From assembly GCF_002723835.1 (NCBI RefSeq), contig NZ_BEWG01000104.1, positions 139,370 through 203,369 on the forward strand: a stretch of DNA of 64,000 bases. Reading direction: 5' to 3'. Positions 16,401 through 23,512 of the stretch are shown here, in pieces; within the stretch, counting starts at the first letter, position 1, and every line of letters begins with the position of its first letter. A model generated the notes under the pieces. That model searched no databases, was not told the origin of the DNA, and was given only the letters and a program-made list of their open reading frames with translations. The stretch is from Mycobacterium sp. shizuoka-1 (GTDB lineage Bacteria; Actinomycetota; Actinomycetes; Mycobacteriales; Mycobacteriaceae). The position numbers were made by a program, and so were the translations under genes.

Positions 16401-17181
16401 CGCCCGCCACCTGCGGGCCGCGCTGGCCGACCTGGACGTCTGGCGGTTGGGGCGCAACGGAATCGACGTGATCCGCGCTTTCGGGGTGCGGGCCGAGCTC
16501 GAGCAATGGCAGGACGCACTGATCCGGCTGACCCCGCGGTTCTATTCGATCTCGTCGAGCCCGCTGGTCAGCCCGCACGAGGTGCAGCTGACCGTGTCGG
16601 TGGTGCGCTATCGGGGGCCGGGCGGCGCACCGCGCGGGGGAGTGTGTTCGAGCTACCTGGCCGACCGGGCCGGCGCGACGACCACCCCGATCTTCCTGCA
16701 ACGCTCGCCGCACTTCCGCCCGCCGCGAGACCGCGACGCGCCGGTGGTGATGATCGGCGCAGGAACCGGGATCGCGCCGTTCCGGGGCTTTCTGCAGGAA
16801 CGCCGGGCGCTGGGGCACACCGGCCGCAACTGGCTGTTCTTCGGCGACCGGCACCGTGCCGAGAACTTCTACTACCGTGACGATCTGACCGACATGGTCA
16901 CCGACGGGTTCCTGAACCGGCTCGACCTCGCCTTCTCCCGCGACCAGGCCAAGCGAATCTATGTGCAGAACAAGATGATCGAGGCCGGCGCGCAGCTGTG
17001 GCGCTGGTTACAGGACGGCGCGCACCTGTATGTCTGCGGCGACGCCGCGGCGATGGCCGCCGGTGTCGACAGCGCGCTGAGCGCGATCATCGCTACCCAC
17101 GGCCGGCTCAGTACCGAAGCCGCCCGCGACTACAAGCGCGAACTGGTCGCCACCAAGCGGTATCTGCGCGACGTGTATTGA
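13414..17181 (+). CDS. assimilatory nitrate reductase fused to flavodoxin/FNR (CysJ-like) module
   Basis: 1255 residues. Residues 1 to about 690 are a molybdopterin (bis-MGD) reductase: the N-terminal 4Fe-4S motif is C7, C10, C14, C46, with GSGPLSLTGQPNAMGGREMG in the middle and a C-terminal MGD-binding domain (FVLNTGRLPHQWHTMTKTG). Residues about 725-860 form a flavodoxin (WASQTGNAED, TSTFGDGGPPDN). Then come a FAD domain (PRFYSISSSP, about 1042) and an NADPH domain (IGAGTGIAPFRGFLQERRALG, about 1115). Electrons can thus pass NADPH-FAD-FMN-FeS-Mo within one chain to reduce nitrate to nitrite in the cytoplasm. Start is GTG 13414. Databases often label this type bifunctional nitrate/sulfite reductase; the neighbours favour nitrate. 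Confidence 0.92.
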   Translation: MAISTACSYCGVGCGIDVRTTPGPDGPVIASVVGDRLHPTNLGRLCTKGATHAELMGDTQGRAVSALIRPARGAEFVEAPVADAVAAVGSRLREIADRHGPDSVALYVSGQMSIEAQYLATKLAKGFLRTVNLESNSRLCMASAATGYKRSLGADGPPGSYADIDCADLFFVIGANMADCHPILYLRMADRLRAGAKLIVVDPRRTATAADADLFLQIRPGTDLALLNGLLHLLVAGGDIDTDFIAEHTEGWAAMPEFLADYPPARVAELTGLREADIRAAATMIAAAGQWMTLWTMGLNQSAHGTDNTSAVCNLHLATGAICRPGSGPLSLTGQPNAMGGREMGYLGPGLPGQRSVASAEDRAFVESVWGRRPGTIRSETNRGTIDMFEQMAAGDIKACWIICTNPVASVPNRATVVAGLQAAELVVTQDAYADTATNRYADIVLPAALWAEADGVMVNSERTMTLVRQCVSPAGQARPDWQLICGVAREMGFGEHFDYQSSEQIFDEIRRFANPRTGYDIRGISYRRLRRAPVQWPCPPGDTENRHPIRYLNPGPGPRLVFPTPSGRAVFHPCPHLPARELPDDDYPFVLNTGRLPHQWHTMTKTGRVGLLTALTGNPFVEIHPGDAAALAITDGQAVELVSRRGRAVLPAVVTDRVQPGSCFAPFHWNDVHGENVTVNAVTTDAVDPDSLQPELKVCAVRLAPVGPVPTPRPPRRSAPLPTGAPVVLWASQTGNAEDLATGIVNHFAAQGIHAELAAMADVDPAALTDVGHLLVVTSTFGDGGPPDNGIEFWDRLRAPDATALPGLRFAVLGIGDRSYGQFCGHAQALDARLADLGGARLLERGECEIHDDGAIAGWIQRIMRLVNPAAAQISTQPATTAQPFTRANPVAARLSRNIALTPASAAKEVRQFGFDISEHDLGYAVGDSLGVLPTNSAADVADWLSATGLSGEQIVEIDGTHCTLREALTTRYDICRLTPNLLTFLADAAPDKATARHLRAALADLDVWRLGRNGIDVIRAFGVRAELEQWQDALIRLTPRFYSISSSPLVSPHEVQLTVSVVRYRGPGGAPRGGVCSSYLADRAGATTTPIFLQRSPHFRPPRDRDAPVVMIGAGTGIAPFRGFLQERRALGHTGRNWLFFGDRHRAENFYYRDDLTDMVTDGFLNRLDLAFSRDQAKRIYVQNKMIEAGAQLWRWLQDGAHLYVCGDAAAMAAGVDSALSAIIATHGRLSTEAARDYKRELVATKRYLRDVY

Positions 17182-17182
17182 C

Positions 17183-17210
17183 CTCACCGCGGCGCTCGCG
17201 CCGGAGTGAG
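17183..17210 (+). terminator. hairpin after the nitrate reductase gene
   Basis: CTCAC (17183-17187) pairs with GTGAG (17206-17210), with an inner 6-bp stem CGGCGC/GCGCCG around a TC loop. It starts 2 nt after the stop codon. A strong GC hairpin without a U-run is a probable mycobacterial-style terminator. Confidence 0.5.
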
Positions 17211-17216
17211 AAGGTT

Positions 17217-17269
17217 GTGACACATCGATCACGGCGTGCAGCGAAGGCGCAACAAAGAATTCCTACCGT
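17217..17269 (+). promoter_or_regulatory. narK promoter with GlnR-like box
   Basis: TACCGT (17264-17269) lies 6 nt before ATG 17276, so the transcript should be leaderless. About 44-59 nt upstream of that start is GTGAC-ACATCG-ATCAC (17217-17232). It has the AC-N9-AC spacing of GlnR boxes and one perfect GTNAC half. GlnR control of nitrate genes is known in mycobacteria; this site is an inference. Confidence 0.5.
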
Positions 17270-17275
17270 GGGCGT

Positions 17276-18730
17276 ATGCAGACTTCAACCACTCGCAGTG
17301 GCTACGACATCGACGACTGGGATGCCGAAGACGTCGAGGCGTGGAACAACGGCGGCTCGAAAATCGCACGCCGCAACCTGATCTGGTCGATCTTCGCCGA
17401 GCACGTCGGCTTCTCGGTGTGGTCCATCTGGTCGGTGATGGTGCTGTTCATGCCGCAGAACGTCTACCACATCGACGCCGCCGGAAAGTTCTTCCTCGTC
17501 GCCGTCCCGACCCTCGTGGGCGCCGTGTTGCGCATTCCGTACACCTTCGCCACCGCCCACTTCGGTGGCCGCAACTGGACGATCTTCTCGGCCCTGGCGC
17601 TCCTGGTCCCGACCGCGCTGACGCTCTACTTCATGGCACACCCGGGGACGTCCTACACGACGTTCCTGATCGTGGCTGCTTTCGCGGGCCTCGGCGGCGG
17701 AAACTTCGCCTCGTCGATGACCAACATCAATGCCTTCTATCCGCAGCGATACAAGGGCTGGGCGCTGGGCCTCAACGCCGGCGGCGGAAACATCGGCGTC
17801 GCCGTGATCCAGCTGGTCGGCCTGCTGGTCATCGCGACCGTCGGCAATCGGTCGCCGCACCTGGTCTGTGCCGTCTACCTGGTGCTGATCGCGTTGGCCG
17901 CTGTCGGCGCGTCGTTGCGCATGAACAACCTCACCAACCAGCGCAGCGACGCCCGATCGCTGGTCGAGGTTCTCGCACACCGTGATTCGTGGCTGATCTC
18001 GCTGCTCTACATCGGCACGTTCGGCTCGTTCATCGGGTTCGGCTTCGCCTTCGGGCAGGTATTGCAGATCAACTTTCTGGCCGGACTGTCGCACGGTGGA
18101 CCCGTGACCGCGGCGATGACTGCGCAGGCCTCCTTGCATGCCGCCCAGATCGCGTTCCTCGGCCCGGTGCTCGGCTCGCTGTCCCGCCCGCTCGGCGGCT
18201 GGCTGTCGGACCGCTTCGGCGGCGGCAAGGTCACCCTCTACACCTTCGCCGCGATGATCGCCGCCGCGGCGTGGCTGGTCGCGGCCGGTGAGATCGACGA
18301 TGCCGCCGCCGGACCCGCGTCGAGTGCCACCATGGCTGCCTTCATCGCCGGGTTCATCGCACTGTTCGTGTTGTCCGGCATGGGAAATGGCTCGACCTAC
18401 AAGATGATCCCGTCGATCTTCGAAGCCAAGTCCAAGAGCATGGACCACCTCAGTGCCCCGGAGCGTAGCGCCTGGTCGTTGCGGATGTCGGGCGCGCTGA
18501 TCGGGATCGCCGGCGCGATCGGGGCACTGGGCGGGGTCGGCGTCAACGTCGCCCTGCGGGCCTCCTACCTGTCGCCCGCCAAATCGGCCACCATGGCCTT
18601 CTGGGTGTTCCTCGGCTTCTACGTACTCTGCGCGGTCATCACCTGGGTGGCCTACGTCCGGACCCCCAAGACGGCCACCGTCGTGGCCGCCGACAGCCCC
18701 GCGGTCGACAGCGCCGCCGCCGTCGCATGA
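17276..18730 (+). CDS. narK: NarK-type nitrate/nitrite transporter
   Basis: 484 residues, 12 helices. The two nitrate-signature regions are visible: AAFAGLGGGNFASSMTNINAFYPQRYKGWALGLNAGGGNIG, and near the C-terminal half FVLSGMGNGSTYKMIP. Substrate arginines lie in helix 2 (LRIPYTF) and after helix 7. An N-terminal acidic extension (DIDDWDAEDVEAW) precedes helix 1, as in mycobacterial NarK3-type proteins. Function: nitrate uptake and/or nitrite exchange at the inner membrane. It lies between the nitrate reductase and nirB, and its stop overlaps the nirB start (ATGA). Confidence 0.95.
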   Translation: MQTSTTRSGYDIDDWDAEDVEAWNNGGSKIARRNLIWSIFAEHVGFSVWSIWSVMVLFMPQNVYHIDAAGKFFLVAVPTLVGAVLRIPYTFATAHFGGRNWTIFSALALLVPTALTLYFMAHPGTSYTTFLIVAAFAGLGGGNFASSMTNINAFYPQRYKGWALGLNAGGGNIGVAVIQLVGLLVIATVGNRSPHLVCAVYLVLIALAAVGASLRMNNLTNQRSDARSLVEVLAHRDSWLISLLYIGTFGSFIGFGFAFGQVLQINFLAGLSHGGPVTAAMTAQASLHAAQIAFLGPVLGSLSRPLGGWLSDRFGGGKVTLYTFAAMIAAAAWLVAAGEIDDAAAGPASSATMAAFIAGFIALFVLSGMGNGSTYKMIPSIFEAKSKSMDHLSAPERSAWSLRMSGALIGIAGAIGALGGVGVNVALRASYLSPAKSATMAFWVFLGFYVLCAVITWVAYVRTPKTATVVAADSPAVDSAAAVA

Positions 18731-21249
18731 CCGCGCCGGCGCGCACGGTCGTGGTCGTCGGCCACGGGATGGTCGGTCACCGCTTCGTCGAGGCGCTGCG
18801 CGACCGCGACCGCGACGGCTCCTGGCGGGTGGTGGTGCTGTGCGAGGAGTCGACCGCCGCCTACGACCGGGTGGGACTGTCCTCCTACATCGACTCGTGG
18901 GATCGCGCGACGCTGGCGCTGCCCGGAAACGAGTACGACGGTGACGATCTGGTCGAACTGCGGGTCGGCGAACCGGCCGCCGCGATCGACCGAGAAAGTC
19001 GTCACGTCATCACATCGACGGGGGACCGGATCGGCTACGACGCCGTGGTGCTGGCGACCGGCTCGTACCCGTTCGTCCCGCCGATCCCCGGCAGCGATCT
19101 GGATCGCTGCTTCGTCTACCGCACCTTCGAGGACCTCGACGCCATCCGGGCAGTCGCCGCGGCGGCCCCAGCCGGCTCGGCCGGGATCGTCGTCGGCGGC
19201 GGGCTGCTCGGTCTGGAGGCGGCCAACGCGCTACGGCTGCTCGGTCTGAATCCCCATGTGCTGGAACGCTCGCCGCGGCTGATGCCGATTCAGGTCGACG
19301 ACGGCGGTGGCGCGCTGCTGAACCGGCTGATCACCGACCTCGGGATCACCGTGCACACCGATGTGGCGTCCACCGAGATCACCGACACCGGTGAGGGCAT
19401 CACGGTGTCGCTGTCCAACGACGAGCGGCTGGACGCCGCGGTGCTGGTGTTCTCCGCCGGGGTGCGCCCGCGCGACGAGCTGGCCCGCGAGTGCGGCCTA
19501 CCGATCGCCGAACGCGGCGGGGTGCTGACCGACATCAGTTGTGCCACAGCCGATCCTCGGGTGTTCGCGATCGGCGAGGTCGCCGCGATCGACGGCCGCT
19601 GCTACGGCCTGGTCGCGCCGGGCTACACGATGGCCGAGGTGGTGGCCGACCGGCTGCTCGGCGGCACCGCAGAGTTCCCGGGTGCCGAGGAGTCCACCAA
19701 GCTCAAGCTGCTCGGCGTCGACGTCGCCAGCTTCGGCGACGCCCACGCCAGCACGCCCGGCGCACTGGAGGTCGTGCTCAACGACGCGGTCAACCAGACC
19801 TACGCCAAGCTCGTTGTCTCCGACGATGTGTCGACACTGCTGGGTGGCGTCCTGGTCGGCGACGCGACCGCATACGCCACCCTGCGTCCCCTGGTCGGCC
19901 GGCCGCTGCCGGCCGACCCCGCATCGCTGATCTCGCCGGCCGGTGCCGAGGTCGGGGTGGGCGCCCTGCCCGACGAGGCGCAGATCTGCTCGTGTAACGC
20001 GGTGTCCAAAGCAGCGATCTGCGGGGCTATTGGACAAGGCGCGCACGACGTCCCGTCGATCAAGTGCGCGACCGCGGCCGGAACCTCCTGCGGCAGTTGC
20101 ATTCCGATGCTCAAGCGGCTGCTCGAGGCGCAGGGCGTGGCGATGTCCAAAGCCCTGTGCGAGCACTTCACGCAGACTCGCGCCGAACTGTTCCAGATCG
20201 TCGCGACCACCGGCATCCGCACCTTCTCGGCCCTGATCGGCCAGTACGGCACCGGTGCCGGCTGCGACATCTGCAAGCCCACGATCGCTTCGATCCTGGC
20301 GTCCACGTCAAGTGCGCACATCCTCGACGACGACACCGCCGGGCTGCAGGACACCAACGACCACTTCCTGGCCAATATCCAGCGCAACGGCACGTATTCG
20401 GTGGTGCCGCGGCTGCCCGGCGGTGAAGTGACGCCGGAAAAGCTGATGGTGATCGCCGAGGTGGCCCGCGATTTCGGTCTGTACACCAAGATCACTGGTG
20501 GCCAGCGCATCGACCTGTTCGGCGCCCGCGTCGAGCAGTTGCCGCTCATCTGGAAGCGACTGGTCGACGCCGGGATGGAATCCGGCCACGCCTACGGCAA
20601 GTCGTTGCGGACCGTGAAGAGCTGCGTGGGCTCGAGCTGGTGCCGCTACGGGGTGCAGGACTCGGTGGCGATGGCCGTCGACCTCGAATTGCGCTATCGC
20701 GGACTGCGTTCCCCGCACAAGATCAAGATGGGCGTGTCGGGCTGTCAACGTGAATGCGCCGAGGCGCGCGGCAAGGACGTCGGCGTGATCGCCACCGAGA
20801 AGGGCTGGAACCTTTATGTAGGCGGCAACGGCGGCGCCACCCCCAAACACGCGCAACTATTGGCCGGCGACCTCGACACCGAGACTCTGGTCCGCTACAT
20901 CGACCGCTACCTGATGTTCTACATCCGCACCGCCGACCGGTTGCAGCGCACCGCGGTCTGGCAAGAGACCATCGAAGGTGGGCTCGATCACATCAGGGAC
21001 GTGGTGTGCGCGGACTCGCTGGGCATCGCCGCCGATCTCGACGAGGCCATGGCGCGCCACGTCGAGGGCTACGCCGACGAGTGGGCCGGTGTGCTCGACA
21101 ACCCGGACAAGCTGGCCCGCTTCGTGTCGTTCGTGAACGCGCCGGACGAGCCGGACCCGACGGTGGCGTTCGACGAGAGCGGACCCCGCAAGGTGCCGCT
21201 GCTGCTGGGCATGCCGGGCAGCGTCAACGCCACCGAAAGCCGGCCGTAA
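18727..21249 (+). CDS. nirB: nitrite reductase [NAD(P)H] large subunit
   Basis: 840 residues, full length. N-terminal FAD/NAD(P)H pyridine-nucleotide reductase domains (VVVVGHGMVGHRFVEAL, then GIVVGGGLLGLEAANALRLLG) are followed by a [2Fe-2S] BFD-like domain (CSCNAV...C, TSCGSC). The sulfite/nitrite reductase half binds siroheme and a 4Fe-4S cluster through TVKSCVGSSWCRYG and GVSGCQRECAEARGKD. It reduces nitrite to ammonium with six electrons in the cytoplasm. The start at ATG 18727 overlaps narK by 4 nt. nirD follows after 49 nt. Confidence 0.97.
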   Translation: MTAPARTVVVVGHGMVGHRFVEALRDRDRDGSWRVVVLCEESTAAYDRVGLSSYIDSWDRATLALPGNEYDGDDLVELRVGEPAAAIDRESRHVITSTGDRIGYDAVVLATGSYPFVPPIPGSDLDRCFVYRTFEDLDAIRAVAAAAPAGSAGIVVGGGLLGLEAANALRLLGLNPHVLERSPRLMPIQVDDGGGALLNRLITDLGITVHTDVASTEITDTGEGITVSLSNDERLDAAVLVFSAGVRPRDELARECGLPIAERGGVLTDISCATADPRVFAIGEVAAIDGRCYGLVAPGYTMAEVVADRLLGGTAEFPGAEESTKLKLLGVDVASFGDAHASTPGALEVVLNDAVNQTYAKLVVSDDVSTLLGGVLVGDATAYATLRPLVGRPLPADPASLISPAGAEVGVGALPDEAQICSCNAVSKAAICGAIGQGAHDVPSIKCATAAGTSCGSCIPMLKRLLEAQGVAMSKALCEHFTQTRAELFQIVATTGIRTFSALIGQYGTGAGCDICKPTIASILASTSSAHILDDDTAGLQDTNDHFLANIQRNGTYSVVPRLPGGEVTPEKLMVIAEVARDFGLYTKITGGQRIDLFGARVEQLPLIWKRLVDAGMESGHAYGKSLRTVKSCVGSSWCRYGVQDSVAMAVDLELRYRGLRSPHKIKMGVSGCQRECAEARGKDVGVIATEKGWNLYVGGNGGATPKHAQLLAGDLDTETLVRYIDRYLMFYIRTADRLQRTAVWQETIEGGLDHIRDVVCADSLGIAADLDEAMARHVEGYADEWAGVLDNPDKLARFVSFVNAPDEPDPTVAFDESGPRKVPLLLGMPGSVNATESRP

Positions 21250-21298
21250 CAGCTGCGAAACACGACCCCTCTATCAAGGGCTTTGGAGGCTTGAAACC

Positions 21299-21664
21299 AT
21301 GACACTTCTCGCGGATACCCGCGCCGGGCTCGACCTGGAAACCTGGACGTCCGCGTGCCCGCTGCGCACGCTGCTCGTCGGCCGCGGGGTGGCGGTGCTG
21401 CTGCCCGACGGCACACAGGCCGCGCTGTTCCTGCTGGCAGATCGCACTCTGGCCGCGGTCGGCAACATCGATCCGGTCGGGCGGGCCGCGGTGATGTCGC
21501 GCGGCATCGTCGGGGACCGGGGCGGCGTGCCGACCGTGGCCTCGCCGCTGGGAAAGCAGGTCTTCTCCCTTGTCGACGGTCGGTGCCTCGACGACGAGTC
21601 ACACGCACTGCCGGTCTACGACGTCAGGGTGGTCGATGGATTCGTCGAGATCAGACAACGCTGA
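21299..21664 (+). CDS. nirD: nitrite reductase small subunit
   Basis: 121 residues with the Rieske-like beta fold of NirD (LLVGRGVAVLLPDGTQAALFLLADRTLAAVGNIDPVGRAAVMSRGIVGDRG, then ASPLGKQVFSLVDGRCLDD). The cysteine and histidine cluster ligands of true Rieske proteins are absent, as is usual for NirD. It supports NirB in nitrite reduction. The next gene starts 29 nt inside its 3' end. Confidence 0.95.
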   Translation: MTLLADTRAGLDLETWTSACPLRTLLVGRGVAVLLPDGTQAALFLLADRTLAAVGNIDPVGRAAVMSRGIVGDRGGVPTVASPLGKQVFSLVDGRCLDDESHALPVYDVRVVDGFVEIRQR

Positions 21665-22781
21665 CCCGCTGGCCGGTTTCACCGTCGGGGTGACCGCCGC
21701 GCGCCGGGCCGAGGAGCTCATCACGCTCTTGGAGCGCCGGGGCGCCACCGTCGTGCATGCGCCGGCCATCCGGATCGTGCCCCTGGTCGATGATGTCGAG
21801 CTGCGCCGGGTGACCACCCAGCTCATCGAGCAGCCGCCGGATCTGGTCGTGGTGACCACCGGGATCGGCTTCCGAGGCTGGATCGAGGCCGCCCACGGCT
21901 GGGACGTCTCCGACGAGCTGAGCGCCGCCCTGGAGTCGACCAGGATCCTGGCCCGCGGGCCCAAGGCGCGTGGCGCGGTGCGCCAGGCCGGGCTGTGCGA
22001 GGAGTGGAGCCCGGAGTCGGAATCCTCGGTCGAGGTGCTGGAGCGGCTGTTGTCCGAGGGCGTCGACCAGCTGCGGATCGCGGTCCAGTTGCACGGTGCA
22101 GCCAGCGAATGGGAGCCCGACACCGACATCTGCGATGCGCTCACCCGGGCGGGTGCCAACGTGGTCAAGGTGCCGGTGTACCGGTGGGAGCCGCCCGAGG
22201 ACTCCCGGCGCATCGACGCGCTGATCACGGCGATCATCGACGCCGACATCGACGCCATCAGCTTCACCAGCGCCCCCGCCGTCGCGGCCCTGCTGGAACG
22301 CGCGAAAGCCGTTGGCGCACTGGACTGTGTCGTGGGTGCGCTGCGCACCAGCGTGGCGGTGTTCTGCGTCGGCCCCGTGACGGCCACCCCGTTGGCCCGG
22401 CTCGGCATCGACGCCCGCTACCCGCAGCGCTATCGGTTGGGCGCGCTGGCGCGGCTGATCACCGACGAACTGCCCGGGCTGGCCAGGCAGTACCGCGCGG
22501 GCGGGCACGACATCAGTGTCCGCAGCGCCAGCGTCGAGGTCGACGGTGAACTGAAGGTGCTGCCCCCGGCCGCGATGGCGTTGCTGCGCCGCCTGCTGGT
22601 GACCCCCGGCTTGGTGGTGTCGCGGGAAGAGCTGCTGGCGCAGCTGCCCGGCGGCGGTGACGACACCCATGCGGTCGAAACCGCGATGGCCCGGCTGCGC
22701 GCGGCCCTGGCCGCCCCCCGCATCGTCCAGACCGTGGTCAAGCGCGGTTACCGGCTGGCAACCGACGCCGCCACGACATGA
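21636..22781 (+). CDS. uroporphyrinogen-III synthase fused to a winged-helix DNA-binding domain
   Basis: 381 residues. Residues about 10-275 are a HemD-type domain (FTVGVTAARRAEELITLLERRGA, then FTSAPAVAALLERA) that would cyclise hydroxymethylbilane to uroporphyrinogen III. Residues about 285-378 are an OmpR/PhoB-like winged helix (MALLRRLLVTPGLVVSREELLAQLPGGG, then AMARLRAAL and VKRGYRLA). The fusion is known in mycobacteria (Rv0260c-like) beside nitrite reductase genes. Siroheme for NirB derives from uroporphyrinogen III, so the protein may couple tetrapyrrole supply with control of the nitrate locus. ATG 21636 gives a 29-nt overlap with nirD. Confidence 0.9.
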   Translation: MDSSRSDNADPLAGFTVGVTAARRAEELITLLERRGATVVHAPAIRIVPLVDDVELRRVTTQLIEQPPDLVVVTTGIGFRGWIEAAHGWDVSDELSAALESTRILARGPKARGAVRQAGLCEEWSPESESSVEVLERLLSEGVDQLRIAVQLHGAASEWEPDTDICDALTRAGANVVKVPVYRWEPPEDSRRIDALITAIIDADIDAISFTSAPAVAALLERAKAVGALDCVVGALRTSVAVFCVGPVTATPLARLGIDARYPQRYRLGALARLITDELPGLARQYRAGGHDISVRSASVEVDGELKVLPPAAMALLRRLLVTPGLVVSREELLAQLPGGGDDTHAVETAMARLRAALAAPRIVQTVVKRGYRLATDAATT

Positions 22782-23512
22782 CGCGTCAACTGATCCTGGT
22801 CGCCCACGGCACCCGCAATCCGCACGGGCTGGCCACCGTCACCGAGATCGCGTCGGCCGTCGCCGAGCGGGTCGGCACGGTGCGCACCGCGTTCGTCGAC
22901 GTGCTGGGGCCCAACCCGGCCGAAGTGCTGGCCGCCTCGGACCGTGCGGCGATCGTCGTCCCCGCTTTCCTGGCCTCCGGCTACCACGTCAACGCCGACC
23001 TGCCGGCCCGGGTGGCCGAGAGCGGACATCCCGACGTCACGATCACCGCCGCGCTGGGCCCGGACCCGGTGCTGGCCGAGATCATGCGGTGTCGCCTGCG
23101 CGACGTCGGGTGGACACCCGGCGACGCCGTGGTGATGGCGGCGGCCGGATCCTCGGATCCGGCGGCGCGGCGCGACCTGGCGCACGCGGCCGCCCTGCTG
23201 GCCGAACGGGTGGGGGAGGTCCAGCTCGGATTCGTCGCCACCGGCACGCCCACCGTCGCCGATGTGGTCACCGAGCTGCGCCGGTCCGGCCGGCGGGTCT
23301 TCATCGCCTCCTACCTGCTGGCACCAGGGGTGTTCCACACCAAGCTCGGCAGCTGCGGCGCGCACGCGGTCACCGCACCGCTGGGCGCCCACCCCGACCT
23401 GGTGGCGCTGCTGGCCCGCCGATTCACTGATCAGCCCCCGATGGTGGCACCATTGATCGGTGTCCGCCGAACTGAGCCAGCACCGATTGTCAGCGCCGCT
23501 GTCCGCGGCTGA
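22778..23512 (+). CDS. sirohydrochlorin chelatase (CbiX/SirB-like)
   Basis: 244 residues. The N-terminal VAHGTRNPHGLATVTEIA carries the metal-binding histidine of this family, and the second half repeats the fold (VMAAAGSSDPAARRDLAHAA). LAPGVFHTKL is the typical late motif. It inserts Fe2+ (or Co2+) into sirohydrochlorin, giving siroheme for NirB, which the neighbourhood strongly favours. The start overlaps the HemD-fusion gene (ATGA at 22778-22781), and its last 53 nt overlap ilvA. Confidence 0.9.
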   Translation: MTRQLILVAHGTRNPHGLATVTEIASAVAERVGTVRTAFVDVLGPNPAEVLAASDRAAIVVPAFLASGYHVNADLPARVAESGHPDVTITAALGPDPVLAEIMRCRLRDVGWTPGDAVVMAAAGSSDPAARRDLAHAAALLAERVGEVQLGFVATGTPTVADVVTELRRSGRRVFIASYLLAPGVFHTKLGSCGAHAVTAPLGAHPDLVALLARRFTDQPPMVAPLIGVRRTEPAPIVSAAVRG

